Shown one piece after another: positions 24,147 to 32,596 of a stretch of 37,224 bases of DNA. Origin of the DNA: DATBFG01 sp036558645 (GTDB lineage Bacteria; Acidobacteriota; Terriglobia; Terriglobales; Acidobacteriaceae); NCBI GenBank assembly GCA_036558645.1, contig DATBFG010000124.1:1-37224 (forward strand), in the 5' to 3' direction. A model generated the notes under the pieces. The model was given only the letters and a program-made list of their open reading frames with translations, did no database searches and had not been told where the DNA came from. Every line of letters begins with the position of its first letter. Position 1 is the first letter of the stretch. The position numbers and the translations under genes are program-made.

Positions 24147-26912
24147 TTAGTGAGGTGTGAAGTCCTGGCGATATGTCAGGTTATTAATGTCGCGGAACAT
24201 CGGCGTACCCGGCGGCAAGTTCTTCGGATCCTGGAACAGCGGATCGAAGACGTAATTACGAATCGGCGGCTGGTACACCATGTACTGGCAGCACTTGAAC
24301 GTTCCCGTGTTGTACGTGGAGTAGAACAAGCTGACCAACGATCCCTTGTAATAGAGGTTGTCGCCGTTCCAGCTCTCCAGGAAGCGCAGGAAGTTGTGCA
24401 AGCCACCGTCCGTTCCGTAGTACGTTCCAGCGTTCGCGAAGCCGGGTTTCGGGAAGTTGATGGTTTTTCCTGCCGCGATGGCCACACGATAATAGGTGCT
24501 AACCGAGGGGCGGTTTACGTTCGCGTCGAACGGATAGGCGAGGCTGCCGAGCTTGCCGGCGTTGCCAGAGATGCCCACGTCCTGCCATTGGTTCGACAGC
24601 AAAACAACGCTGTCGGCGATGATGGCCGCTGCTGAGTGCGCAGGTTCCGTTCCGGTGGGGTTCGTCCACATCGGATCGGTGGAGCTGGTGTTGTAATCTC
24701 CCTGGATGTACACAGGGTTTTCCGATCCTACAGTGAAGCCTCCCAGCGTGCCGTCAGCATTCGCGACCAGTCGAACTGGAAGCTTTGCCGATGCCCCTTG
24801 TCCCTGACCATCGGTGAGCTTCAGTACATGGCGCGCACCGCTGACCCAGTTCTTGCGGGCGGTAGTCAGACAGTTCACTCGAACAGTGAGAGGATTCGGA
24901 GCTGCTGGATTGGCGTTGACCTGGCTGAAGAAGGTTGCGCCGCTGTCCGGGCCAAATCCCAATGCCAGGTTCGTGGCGCCATACTTATCCAGGCGTCCGT
25001 TCTGGTTCGTATCTTCCGGCGACCAGTTCTGGCCTTTGATGTTCACTACCGGCTCCGCCGCTCCATCTGGCGTGCCAGCGGTGTTCGAGGCCGTATTAAT
25101 TGTGTCCTCGAATCCGTAGTCGCCCTTTAGATTTGGCGGCAGAGGCTCTGGCGCCACTGCGAACGGGTCGGGCAACATGCCGCGGCGATCAGAGTAGTAG
25201 AGAACGTATCCATTTTGTGAGGCGTAGTCGACAAGGTTTCCAGTGCCCCCGAAGTTGCCCTTGAGCCACTTACGCAGGTTGAAAACGTCGAGTTCGACCG
25301 CATTCATGACGCCATTGATCGAGCAAGTTCCTGCGGCAGGCTCGGCGGTCGTGAGCCAGTCGCGGACTTCGCCCTCGCGGGCGTCGTAGAAGTTGATCGG
25401 GAACCAGTTGTACGCAGAGGTTACATTGTTCGCCACGACGGTGCTTTCGTTGCTATCTGCTGTGTCGCCGTCGTCATTGCGGTCCGCAATCATCTGGAAG
25501 ACCAGAATGGCATTCGGATGAGGACCAGCTGAGGCAGGCGGAAAAAGTCCGCGCGCGAAGCCAAGTTGTAGCCACTCATTGGTCACGCCGTACCACTTGC
25601 CATCGGCACGCTGCACTTCGACGGTGAGACATCCCTGGACCAAGGGCCAGGTCTTGTTTGTGGTGTGCGCGCCAGCCGTGGTGAGAGGACGCACCCAATC
25701 GGGAGAATCCGTCTTTCCACCGTTCGTGGTGTCCTGGTTGCCCATAGCAAAGTAGCTGGTGCCCACACCGTTGACTACCTGCGCACGGCCATCGAGGATT
25801 ACATCTTCAGCTGCATTTCCGTTCCAGTCCGAGAAATGGTTGTCGGTGCAACGGCCGCTGTCACTGAGCAGGACTCGAATTTGTGCCTGGAATGCAAGGC
25901 GCGACGGATCGGCCCCGGTTGCAGGTTGGCCCGCTTTGGGAAGCCGCCGGATGATTTCGTAGGCTTTCGAGTTGCCGCTGACGAAAGGCAGGCTTAGCTG
26001 CTTAGCTCCGGTGCCGCCAGTATTGCCGTAGTTTCCATCCAAAATGTATCCGTTGTATCCGGAAGGACTGGCGCCAGTTGAGATTGTCTTCCAACCAGAG
26101 TTCTGCCCCGATTGCGGATCGCCTGTGACACTGCCTTCGCGATAGACGCCGGAAGAAGTCGACATGGTTCGGCATGCCGGGAGCGAACCAGGGCATCCGC
26201 CGCTGATCGTTGGGATATAGACGTTTCCATCGTTACCGCTGACAGCTGTTCCGTTGGGAATAACCATGCGGATGACGTTGCCAAAGACCGTCATCTTGTC
26301 GTGGAAGGTAAGGGTCGATGATGTCGAAACGCCAAGGTAGAGGTCGCCGTTGGTATGAACGCGGCCGTTGAAGTCAAGAGTCGGACTATTGAAGAACGAG
26401 AGATCGCTATCGGAGAAAACACCAAACTGAAATACCGGGATCTGGGCCGCTTCCACGGTACGCATCATGCGTACTTCGTCGCCCCAGGGACGGTCGGCCG
26501 TCACCGCGAGATCGATCGGAGTGATCATCGCGTACAGACCGGCGTTTGGTCCGCTGTGTACCTGGCCGTAGTTATGAACCAGTGTGCCATCAGGGTTCAG
26601 ACGCGGCGTATAGGTATATCCTCCCGGAGGAAAAGTAATGCCGGGGATGGTTGGTTGCAGTGCGTTCAGGGACGTGATGTCACCAGGCTGGGGTGCTTGC
26701 AGGTTTTGATAAGTCGCAGCCAGGTTCGACGTCATCTGCTCGATGGTGCCTTCTGCAGAGCGGTACGCCAAGCTGTTCTCCACATCGTTGGCGCCGACTC
26801 GCGATTCGGTGTTCACCATCATGAGCAGACCAATGCTCACGCCCGACAACAATAGCAACAGCAAGAGGGAGGCGATCAGTGTAAATCCCCGTGTTCGTTT
26901 CCTGTCTCTCAT
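24147..26912 (-). CDS. Large PilX-like minor pilin / pilus assembly protein
   Basis: 921 residues from the ATG at 26912, which has GAGGAG seven bases upstream; an ATG five codons earlier (26927) sits next to no site. It begins with a type IV prepilin leader, RTRG cut before F10, then FTLIASLLLLLLLSGVSIGL. The +5 position is Ala instead of the Glu found in major pilins, as in PilX/PilK-type minor pilins. The huge C-terminal part is Gly/Asn/Thr-rich, with secreted-protein composition (GFTLGSENPVYIQGDYN-like segments, DTNQNGRLDKYG resembling a calcium-binding loop). It may sit at the pilus tip, like PilX with PilY1. Last gene of the four-gene operon. Confidence 0.85.
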   Translation of the reverse strand: MRDRKRTRGFTLIASLLLLLLLSGVSIGLLMMVNTESRVGANDVENSLAYRSAEGTIEQMTSNLAATYQNLQAPQPGDITSLNALQPTIPGITFPPGGYTYTPRLNPDGTLVHNYGQVHSGPNAGLYAMITPIDLAVTADRPWGDEVRMMRTVEAAQIPVFQFGVFSDSDLSFFNSPTLDFNGRVHTNGDLYLGVSTSSTLTFHDKMTVFGNVIRMVIPNGTAVSGNDGNVYIPTISGGCPGSLPACRTMSTSSGVYREGSVTGDPQSGQNSGWKTISTGASPSGYNGYILDGNYGNTGGTGAKQLSLPFVSGNSKAYEIIRRLPKAGQPATGADPSRLAFQAQIRVLLSDSGRCTDNHFSDWNGNAAEDVILDGRAQVVNGVGTSYFAMGNQDTTNGGKTDSPDWVRPLTTAGAHTTNKTWPLVQGCLTVEVQRADGKWYGVTNEWLQLGFARGLFPPASAGPHPNAILVFQMIADRNDDGDTADSNESTVVANNVTSAYNWFPINFYDAREGEVRDWLTTAEPAAGTCSINGVMNAVELDVFNLRKWLKGNFGGTGNLVDYASQNGYVLYYSDRRGMLPDPFAVAPEPLPPNLKGDYGFEDTINTASNTAGTPDGAAEPVVNIKGQNWSPEDTNQNGRLDKYGATNLALGFGPDSGATFFSQVNANPAAPNPLTVRVNCLTTARKNWVSGARHVLKLTDGQGQGASAKLPVRLVANADGTLGGFTVGSENPVYIQGDYNTSSTDPMWTNPTGTEPAHSAAAIIADSVVLLSNQWQDVGISGNAGKLGSLAYPFDANVNRPSVSTYYRVAIAAGKTINFPKPGFANAGTYYGTDGGLHNFLRFLESWNGDNLYYKGSLVSLFYSTYNTGTFKCCQYMVYQPPIRNYVFDPLFQDPKNLPPGTPMFRDINNLTYRQDFTPH

Positions 26913-26969
26913 CGTATAGCTCCTCATTACCGTTCCCGTCCTACGAATCTCTTACACTTCGTTGAAGCC

Positions 26970-28133
26970 TTACTTGTAACGATCGATGAAGCTCATGTTG
27001 CGCGTGCTGATCGAAGTCTGCAGGTCGATCGCCTGATATCCGCCTTTTGCACCGGGCAGCTGGCTGCGAATCGTCAGGTGCGCCATATTGATTCTGCGAA
27101 TCGAGCTGGGTGCGATCGGGGGAACATTCCCCATGCCGCCGTCACCGGTAGCGTTCAAAAGGTTCCCGTTATCGTCGTAAGTGTCATACGTGAACCTGAG
27201 GTCGGCCGCGTTTTCCGCCACCGGAATGGGGAGACGAGCATTCGCCTGCCGCATGAGTGTTGGAGTCGTGCCTGTCTTATCCAGGTAGTAGGTGACGATC
27301 CAGATTCGAGTGGCAGTCAGGCCGATCTTGGTGGTGAGATCGACGCCGACGTTGGCCGCGGTGTTACCCAGAATTGCGTACCGGATGTTGCCGCTGGTTC
27401 CTGCGTTCTGGTTCAGCAGCATGGACGATCCTGTTGCGAAAGCGACGTTGTAGCTGGGACCAGGGCCCGCCGGAACTGGCGACGTAACTTCGGCCAGCGC
27501 AGAGCCACCTGAGGTCGTCGTGAACAGGACGATATCGCCCTGCTGTAATCCGACTCCAGGATTGTTGACCGCCTGATCGCCCGGATTGGGCGGAGGCGCC
27601 GGCAGCGTGAAAGTCATCGAGTTTCCGTTGAGGTCATTCGCCATTACGCGATAGTCAGGCAACAGGAAAGTAGTGTCGGCGTAAACCACAGTGACGACGT
27701 CGGTAGCTCCGGCTGTGGCGTTAATGGTGATGCCGCGCCTCCAGCCAGGAATCGCACCGTAGAGGTAGTTGATCGTGTTCGCTCCGACCGCTTGGGTGGG
27801 GAAGTTGATGGCGGCATTGTTATTGGGGCCAAGGTGACACACGTTCGTGTAATCGCACCCGTAACGTGGAGACAAAGTTCCGGCGCCGGAAACCAGGGCC
27901 ATACCTCCTGGCGGCATACCGGCACTGGCCAGACTGATGTCCTTGGTGATCAGGTTCGATGTGGCGCGAGCATCCTGCTGCAACTCAGCGCGCTGGGATA
28001 CAACCCAGGTTGCGTCCATGCTCTTGCTGAACAGGTTCACGGCAGCGCCGATCAGGATCAAGCCAATGCTCAATGAGACCAGCAATTCGATCATGCTGAA
28101 GCCGCGCGCGGATTTTTTGTGTTGGGTGCGCAT
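26970..28133 (-). CDS. pilW: PilW-family minor pilin
   Basis: 387 residues, ATG 28133 with GAGG about five bases upstream. Prepilin leader KKSARG cut before FSMIELLVSLSIGLILIGAAV, with Glu at +5. The soluble part has the PilW layout: an early helix (AELQQDARATSNLITKDI, in which R and D are family-typical) followed by a long beta-rich domain and a C-terminal strand (YQAIDLQTSISTRNM). PilW proteins prime pilus assembly with PilV, PilX and FimU. It is 9 bp from PilV upstream and 57 bp from PilX downstream. Inner membrane until assembled. Confidence 0.88.
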   Translation of the reverse strand: MRTQHKKSARGFSMIELLVSLSIGLILIGAAVNLFSKSMDATWVVSQRAELQQDARATSNLITKDISLASAGMPPGGMALVSGAGTLSPRYGCDYTNVCHLGPNNNAAINFPTQAVGANTINYLYGAIPGWRRGITINATAGATDVVTVVYADTTFLLPDYRVMANDLNGNSMTFTLPAPPPNPGDQAVNNPGVGLQQGDIVLFTTTSGGSALAEVTSPVPAGPGPSYNVAFATGSSMLLNQNAGTSGNIRYAILGNTAANVGVDLTTKIGLTATRIWIVTYYLDKTGTTPTLMRQANARLPIPVAENAADLRFTYDTYDDNGNLLNATGDGGMGNVPPIAPSSIRRINMAHLTIRSQLPGAKGGYQAIDLQTSISTRNMSFIDRYK

Positions 28134-28142
28134 GGTTTCCTC

Positions 28143-28724
28143 TTATCGATACTGTGAAATAAATCCGGAGAGGGAATAGGTTTTGGGATACTTGGACTGC
28201 GTCGTGTAGTACTGCACCGTGATGTTGACGTTTCGCAAGTCGGAGGAGATCACGCCTCCGGTGACTACGGGAGTGATCGTGATGCTGCGCCGGAAGTTCG
28301 TCAGCGGCATGTTAATGTCATCGCTGGTGCCAACGATTCCGTCAGGTCCTGGCAAAGTCATGCTTTGCGGAGACGCCCCACTGTCGTCGGCAGTGCCGAT
28401 GATTCCATCGTTGCCGGCCTGGCGCACACTCTGCATTCCAGTTGTGAAAATGCCGTCGGGCACGTTTCCAGTTCCCACGTTCTGTATTTGCGCCCAGGAA
28501 ACGTTGGCGGTTTCACGCGCTGTGAAGAGAGCCTCGTAGGCTTCCTGCGCAACCTGCTTCGCAATCATGTCCTGTTGCGTCGACTGCGTCTTGGCCATGG
28601 CCATCACGAAGACGCCCAGCAACGAGACCAGGCCGATCGTCAGCACAACCATGGAGACGAGAACTTCGATGAGCGTGAAGCCCTGTTGTCGGCGATTCAC
28701 CTTTGATCCAAAAGTGTTGCGCAT
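28143..28724 (-). CDS. pilV: PilV-family minor pilin
   Basis: 193 residues. The ATG at 28724 overlaps the stop of the FimT-like gene (TGATG) and has GGAGG eight bases upstream, indicating translational coupling; the frame extends further upstream but inside that gene. Leader VNRRQQG cut before FTLIEVLVSMVVLTIGLVSLLG (Glu at +5). The helix continues as MAKTQSTQQDMIAKQVAQEA, as in PilV. The globular part has a repeated D-G-I-(I/V)-G-T-(A/S)-D-D motif (about 124-131 and 146-153), which looks like a calcium-binding loop and is unusual for the family. Confidence 0.88.
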   Translation of the reverse strand: MRNTFGSKVNRRQQGFTLIEVLVSMVVLTIGLVSLLGVFVMAMAKTQSTQQDMIAKQVAQEAYEALFTARETANVSWAQIQNVGTGNVPDGIFTTGMQSVRQAGNDGIIGTADDSGASPQSMTLPGPDGIVGTSDDINMPLTNFRRSITITPVVTGGVISSDLRNVNITVQYYTTQSKYPKTYSLSGFISQYR

Positions 28725-29314
28725 CACTGTTGCCTCCACGTCTTGACTCCGGCGATGGTATATAGACGCCAGCCGCGTATGCGGCCGGTAGCGCCCCACA
28801 AAGTTATGGCGCGAGAACTGAAGACATCCCCAGTACGCGCGACGTAAAGCACACCGTTATTGATGTTGTTGTTAACGTCCTGCCCGGAACCATCCGGTTG
28901 GAAATAAATGCGGTTCTTGGTGCCGAGGGTGACGCCCTGGTCAAAGTCAATCGCGATGCCGCCTGTGCCAAAGTGGTCAGGGGTGTTGGCAGCAGTGTTC
29001 GGAATACCCGGCTCGGCATCGAATGTAACGTCCAGCGGCATCGTGAACGTGTTGGTCACAACTCCGGTTGCAGCTTGCGTGATGGTCATCGTTCGCGGCG
29101 CAACAAAAGTGACGATATAAACGCGTCGCTCGGCAACCGCCGTTTCCCGTGCCCTTCGCATCGTTGCCAGCACGGTGTTATAAGCGTTGTTCAACCTGGC
29201 CTGCTGAAATGCTGGCCGCATGTTGACAAAGAAGATGGCGGAGGCAAGCAGGATGATCGATACCACAATCATCGCTTCGATCAGAGTGAAACCACGCATT
29301 CGACGATGGCTCAT
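28724..29314 (-). CDS. GspH/FimT-like minor pseudopilin
   Basis: 196 residues from the ATG at 29314 (MSHRRMRG); the longer frame up to 29473 has no ribosome-binding site and would bury the leader peptide. Leader cut before FTLIEAMIVVSIILLASAIFF, Glu at +5. The rest matches GspH/FimT: RLNNAYNTVLATMRRARETAVAERR is the conserved C-terminal part of the N-terminal helix, followed by beta strands and a short C-terminus. First gene of the minor-pilin operon, which continues without gaps to the terminator at 24129. Major pilin and motor ATPases are not in the window. Confidence 0.88.
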   Translation of the reverse strand: MSHRRMRGFTLIEAMIVVSIILLASAIFFVNMRPAFQQARLNNAYNTVLATMRRARETAVAERRVYIVTFVAPRTMTITQAATGVVTNTFTMPLDVTFDAEPGIPNTAANTPDHFGTGGIAIDFDQGVTLGTKNRIYFQPDGSGQDVNNNINNGVLYVARTGDVFSSRAITLWGATGRIRGWRLYTIAGVKTWRQQ

Positions 29315-29603
29315 GTGATCTTTCTCGGGAGACTCTGTGCTGTTCCTCACTGCAAGCAAGAAGTTTCCTCCACGACTGCAGCCATACTGGGGGTTAAGTC
29401 TGGCAGCGGGATCAACGCTTGGGACGCTCGCCAACATTGGGAACCATCTCACCGAAGCCCGCACTAAAGGCAATCGTAAGGAGGCATCACAGGGAGCGTC
29501 AAAGCACCGAAGTACGGCGGGACAGGCTACCTCCGTAACGTAATCAAGACCAGGTAACCTGAGTTACTTTGGCACTTAAAACGATGGCAACAAATGACTA
29601 TCT
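29315..29603. promoter_or_regulatory. Leader/promoter region of the pilin operon with a structured element
   Basis: No gene is seen. GGAGG (29480-29484) pairs with CCTCC (29530-29534), enclosing a short hairpin CCG-AAGTA-CGG (29507-29517). On the + strand the order AAAGGCAA ... GGGAGCGTCAAAGC ... GGGACAGGCTACC (29465-29530) recalls the c-di-GMP-I (GEMM) riboswitch, but that strand points away from the pilin genes and the core pairing GGC/GCC is not intact. GTAAC-N4-GTTAC (29554-29567) is a further inverted repeat. Confidence 0.3.
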
Positions 29604-30017
29604 CTAGATACTACGGCCTTTAGCGGCCATGGCTTTACCGCCCTTCGATACCGGCCGCCGGGCTGCTGGCACGTACACGCAGGATCGGAAGTCGTAATGG
29701 TTCGCCAAACAGACGGGACAGAGCTGCAGTTGGTGCACCCGACAGTGGATGACGGGGTCTTGGCTGGCACACAATTCGCAGCCCCCCCGGGTCTTCTTCT
29801 TCGACACGGGTTCGGCTGCAGCTCGTGATTGCAGTGCCCGCGCCTTCAGGTAAACTGCGCCCGCAATCAGCAGCGCGCCGACTGAGAACGTACCGCCTCC
29901 GGCCGCAAGCAGGGTCGGATCCGATTCGGCGCGCATCGCTCCCGGCACGAAGCAGAGTGCGAGGAACAGCATCAGCACGCCAACCACGATCATCCAGTTG
30001 CTGGTGTTTGAAGGCAT
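29604..30017 (-). CDS. Small two-TM protein with B-box-like zinc finger
   Basis: 137 residues, ATG 30017 with AAGGA upstream. Two TM helices (about 8-28 and 38-57) are followed by a cytoplasmic segment with C80-x2-C83, H91-C92, H95, C100-x2-C103, H107 and C113. This is a cross-brace-like zinc finger (CELCASQDPVIHC, LCPVCLANHYDFRSC), reminiscent of B-box fingers. The C-terminus is basic (KGGKAMAAKGRSI), which suggests nucleic-acid or phospholipid contact. Not a family I can name. It lies between the pilin operon and the PilZ gene, divergent from the latter. Confidence 0.75.
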   Translation of the reverse strand: MPSNTSNWMIVVGVLMLFLALCFVPGAMRAESDPTLLAAGGGTFSVGALLIAGAVYLKARALQSRAAAEPVSKKKTRGGCELCASQDPVIHCRVHQLQLCPVCLANHYDFRSCVYVPAARRPVSKGGKAMAAKGRSI

Positions 30018-30198
30018 TCCCGATCCTTACCCGGTGACGTCATCTTTTCGGGTAACGTAGAACCTCGTAGCGCGAACATAGCTGTTCCTGGGTTCGAACT
30101 CCAGATGACTAAGGTCACTACGAGTTGAATTCAGGGTGTTTTCGATGACCTGTGTAACTTGTCGTAGACGATATCCGCCTTCTAACATCCGTGACACT

Positions 30199-31278
30199 AT
30201 GTCCCTCACCTCGCTTCTGGTTTGCGACGACACCAGAACGGTGCAGGTGCTGAACCGTGCGCTGGAGGCTTCGGGTATTTCGGCCCAGCCATGCGATGAC
30301 TTCGAAGTTGCGCTCGATCGTTTGACTCGCCATTCATTTGACGCTCTCCTGATTGATTGCGAAGAGGAGGCCTCAGCCATTCAGTTTGTGGGAGAGGCAA
30401 AGCACAGTCCGGACAACAATTCCGCGCTGATCGTTGGCTTGGTGAACTCCCAGAATAACGTGCGCGAGCTGTTCGAACGCGGAATCAACTTTGTGCTCTA
30501 TAAGCCGCTTTCTCATGAGCGCGCCAGCGCGAGTCTGCGGGCAGCCAAAACCCTCATGCATCGCGAGCGGCGTCAACACCCGCGCGTTACCCTGCACGCA
30601 ACAGCTTCTTTGGACTACGCCGGAACAGAAGGTGTTCCCGCCACTGTTCTTGAACTCAGCCAGAGTGGGATCGCCATCCAGTGTGAGCGCAAGCTCCCGC
30701 CACGTTGCAAAGTTTACTTTCAGTTCCTGCTGCCGGGACACGCCTCGGCGGTTCGCGCGTCGGGCCAGGTGATGTGGCAGGATTCCGCCGGGCGGGTCGG
30801 AATACGATTCGCCGACGTGCCGCAATTCTCTCGTCAAGCTCTGACCCGCTGGCTGGAGAAAAATTCTGCCTTGAACGCTCAGTGTGCGATTTCTCCTTTG
30901 CGGAAGAACAAATCAACTGGGTCGGACACGCAAGACGCATCCCTCGTGCGCTCCTCGGAACACCGTGGCAGCAAGCGCCATCCCTGCCGGCTGAGTGCGG
31001 ATGTATCAGTTATTGGGAAACATGTTCCGCAGCGCTGTTATCTCTCGGACCTAAGCGTCGGAGGTTGCTACGTTGATACTACCGAGCCGCTTTCGGTCAT
31101 GACAGAAGTAGAAATTGTGGTCCGCGCGATGGGATCAAAAGTTCGTTTGATGGGTGTTGTCCGCGGAACGCACCCCGCCTTCGGTATGGGAGTTTCATTC
31201 ACATTTCGAACGCCCGAAGAACGCACTCAACTGCGAAGGCTCGTGGAGAGTCTTCCCGAGGAAAGCGCCGCTTTGTAG
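30199..31278 (+). CDS. Receiver-like domain with two PilZ domains (putative c-di-GMP effector)
   Basis: 359 residues from the ATG at 30199 (a GTG at 30136 and an ATG at 30145 are longer options; no start has a strong ribosome-binding site). A receiver domain (about 1-118) has D10-D11, D53 (LLIDCEE) and the K of VLYKPLS, but the usual T/S before the K-strand is missing (LIVGLVN). Two PilZ domains follow (about 120-215 and 252-350), each with the c-di-GMP-binding pattern: RRQHPRV with ELSQSGIAI, and RGSKRHPCR with DLSVGGCYV. Double PilZ behind a receiver suggests a phosphorylation- and c-di-GMP-dependent switch. Its place beside pilin genes points to pilus or surface-polysaccharide control; that is inference. 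Confidence 0.88.
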   Translation: MSLTSLLVCDDTRTVQVLNRALEASGISAQPCDDFEVALDRLTRHSFDALLIDCEEEASAIQFVGEAKHSPDNNSALIVGLVNSQNNVRELFERGINFVLYKPLSHERASASLRAAKTLMHRERRQHPRVTLHATASLDYAGTEGVPATVLELSQSGIAIQCERKLPPRCKVYFQFLLPGHASAVRASGQVMWQDSAGRVGIRFADVPQFSRQALTRWLEKNSALNAQCAISPLRKNKSTGSDTQDASLVRSSEHRGSKRHPCRLSADVSVIGKHVPQRCYLSDLSVGGCYVDTTEPLSVMTEVEIVVRAMGSKVRLMGVVRGTHPAFGMGVSFTFRTPEERTQLRRLVESLPEESAAL

Positions 31279-31288
31279 CTGAGTTCGC

Positions 31289-32251
31289 TCAGGCCTTTGC
31301 CGGCTGATCTTCCAACACTGCAGCCCGGAAATATTCCAGCGACATCTTTAGTCCGGTTTCCAGGTCGATCTTTGGCTCCCATCCCAGGAGCGTTTTGGCC
31401 TTCGTGATGTCCGGCCGCCGCTGCTTGGGATCATCTTGCGGCAGAGGTTCGTTGCGGATCTTGCTCTTCGATCCCGTCACCTTCAATACGCGCTTCGCAC
31501 ACTCGAGGATGGTGAACTCCCCCGGGTTTCCGATGTTCACCGGTAGCCGCTCGTCCGATTTCGAGAGGCGAATGAATCCGTCTACCTCGTCGCTGACGTA
31601 GCAAAAACTACGCGTCTGGCTGCCGTCGCCGTAGACGGTCAAGTCTTCGCCGCGCAGAGCTTGCTTCATGAAGTTGGGAACTACGCGGCCATCGTTGAGT
31701 TGCATGCGGGGGCCGTAGGTATTGAAAATTCGCACGATACGGGTATCGACCTGGTAGTAGCGGTGATAGGCCATGGTCGTGGCTTCGGTAAAACGCTTAG
31801 CTTCGTCGTACACCGAACGCGGCCCAATCGGATTCACATGTCCCCAGTAGGTTTCCTTCTGAGGGTGCTCGAGTGGATCGCCATAGCACTCCGAGGTGGA
31901 GGAGACCAGGTATTTGGCGCCGTATTTCCTCGCCACATCGAGAGCATGAAATGTGCCAAGAGACCCGACCTGCAGTGTCTCGATGCCATGTACCGTGTAG
32001 TCGACCGGACTGGCGGGACAGGCGAAGTGAAACACGTAGTCGACGGAACCACAATCAAAAGGCTTGTTGATGTCGATATTCTGAAATTCAAAGCGCGCAT
32101 CGTTCCGAAGGTGGTCGATATTGGCTTGCCTTCCCGTCAAAAGATTATCGACGGCAAGCACGGAATATCCTTCTCCCAGCAGCGCGTCACATAAATGAGA
32201 ACCCAGGAATCCGGCTCCTCCGGTCACCAGGGCCCGTTTCTTCGTTGTCAT
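31289..32251 (-). CDS. UDP-glucuronate decarboxylase-like NAD-dependent epimerase/dehydratase
   Basis: 320 residues from the ATG at 32251 (MTTKKRALVTGG); the frame runs on to 32353, but this start fits the usual length of the UXS family. Extended SDR: NAD motif G11-G-A-G14-F-L-G17, catalytic S/T at 117-120, Y148-x3-K152 (YDEAK), and the UXS-type SECYGDP (120-126) and NPIGPRSVYDE. It converts UDP-glucuronate to UDP-xylose, a cell-surface sugar precursor. It converges on the PilZ gene with 10 bp between them and is divergent from a small membrane protein over a CRP-type palindrome. A polysaccharide role fits the ATPase at the right edge. Confidence 0.92.
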   Translation of the reverse strand: MTTKKRALVTGGAGFLGSHLCDALLGEGYSVLAVDNLLTGRQANIDHLRNDARFEFQNIDINKPFDCGSVDYVFHFACPASPVDYTVHGIETLQVGSLGTFHALDVARKYGAKYLVSSTSECYGDPLEHPQKETYWGHVNPIGPRSVYDEAKRFTEATTMAYHRYYQVDTRIVRIFNTYGPRMQLNDGRVVPNFMKQALRGEDLTVYGDGSQTRSFCYVSDEVDGFIRLSKSDERLPVNIGNPGEFTILECAKRVLKVTGSKSKIRNEPLPQDDPKQRRPDITKAKTLLGWEPKIDLETGLKMSLEYFRAAVLEDQPAKA

Positions 32252-32350
32252 TCGATTGGCATCCCCTGCGGTTTGGATTATAGCGGAGTGTGTGAAGGGC
32301 ACGGAGGGGTAACTCGACTCACACACGAAGGAGTGGCCACGAATCAGAGT

Positions 32351-32385
32351 CACTCGCAGTCGTGATAGAGATCACGGTGCGAGTG
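32351..32385. promoter_or_regulatory. CRP/FNR-type palindrome inside a 14-bp hairpin
   Basis: CACTCGCA (32351-32358) pairs with TGCGAGTG (32378-32385), and CGTGAT (32361-32366) with ATCACG (32371-32376), with one small internal loop and an AGAG centre. The core GTGAT-N4-ATCAC is a CRP-type site, with CGTGA-N6-TCACG outer bases. It sits between the divergent decarboxylase (start 32251) and the small membrane protein (start 32422). Confidence 0.6.
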
Positions 32386-32421
32386 GCAATCTGTTGGCGA
32401 GAATGTCATGGGAGGTGGCGT

Positions 32422-32580
32422 ATGCCCATCCTCATGCTGGCCTTGCTCGCACTCGGAGCATTTGGTTTGATCGGCATTCTGCTGTTCACGGCAATGATCC
32501 TCGAGAATCGTATGCAGCTCCACAAACACGCACACATGCCGGAGTTGCGTCGCGGGCACTTGCCGCTAATCAAGCACTGA
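32422..32580 (+). CDS. Small single-TM membrane protein
   Basis: 52 residues from the ATG at 32422, with GGAGG (32411-32415) six bases upstream, a strong site that decides the start; the frame is open to 32362 but upstream of any ribosome-binding site. One TM helix (MLALLALGAFGLIGILLFTAMI) is followed by a short His-rich cytoplasmic or periplasmic tail (QLHKHAHMPELRRGHLPLIKH). It ends 16 bp before the convergent MFS gene. Small membrane proteins of this kind often regulate transporters; a link to the neighbouring MFS permease is only a guess. Confidence 0.65.
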   Translation: MPILMLALLALGAFGLIGILLFTAMILENRMQLHKHAHMPELRRGHLPLIKH

Positions 32581-32596
32581 GCGCTTCTAAGAAAAC

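Noticed and set aside
29570..29585. TGGCAC as a sigma-54 -24 element near the pilin operon
   Set aside because: The -12 TTGC is missing and the strand points away from the pilin genes.
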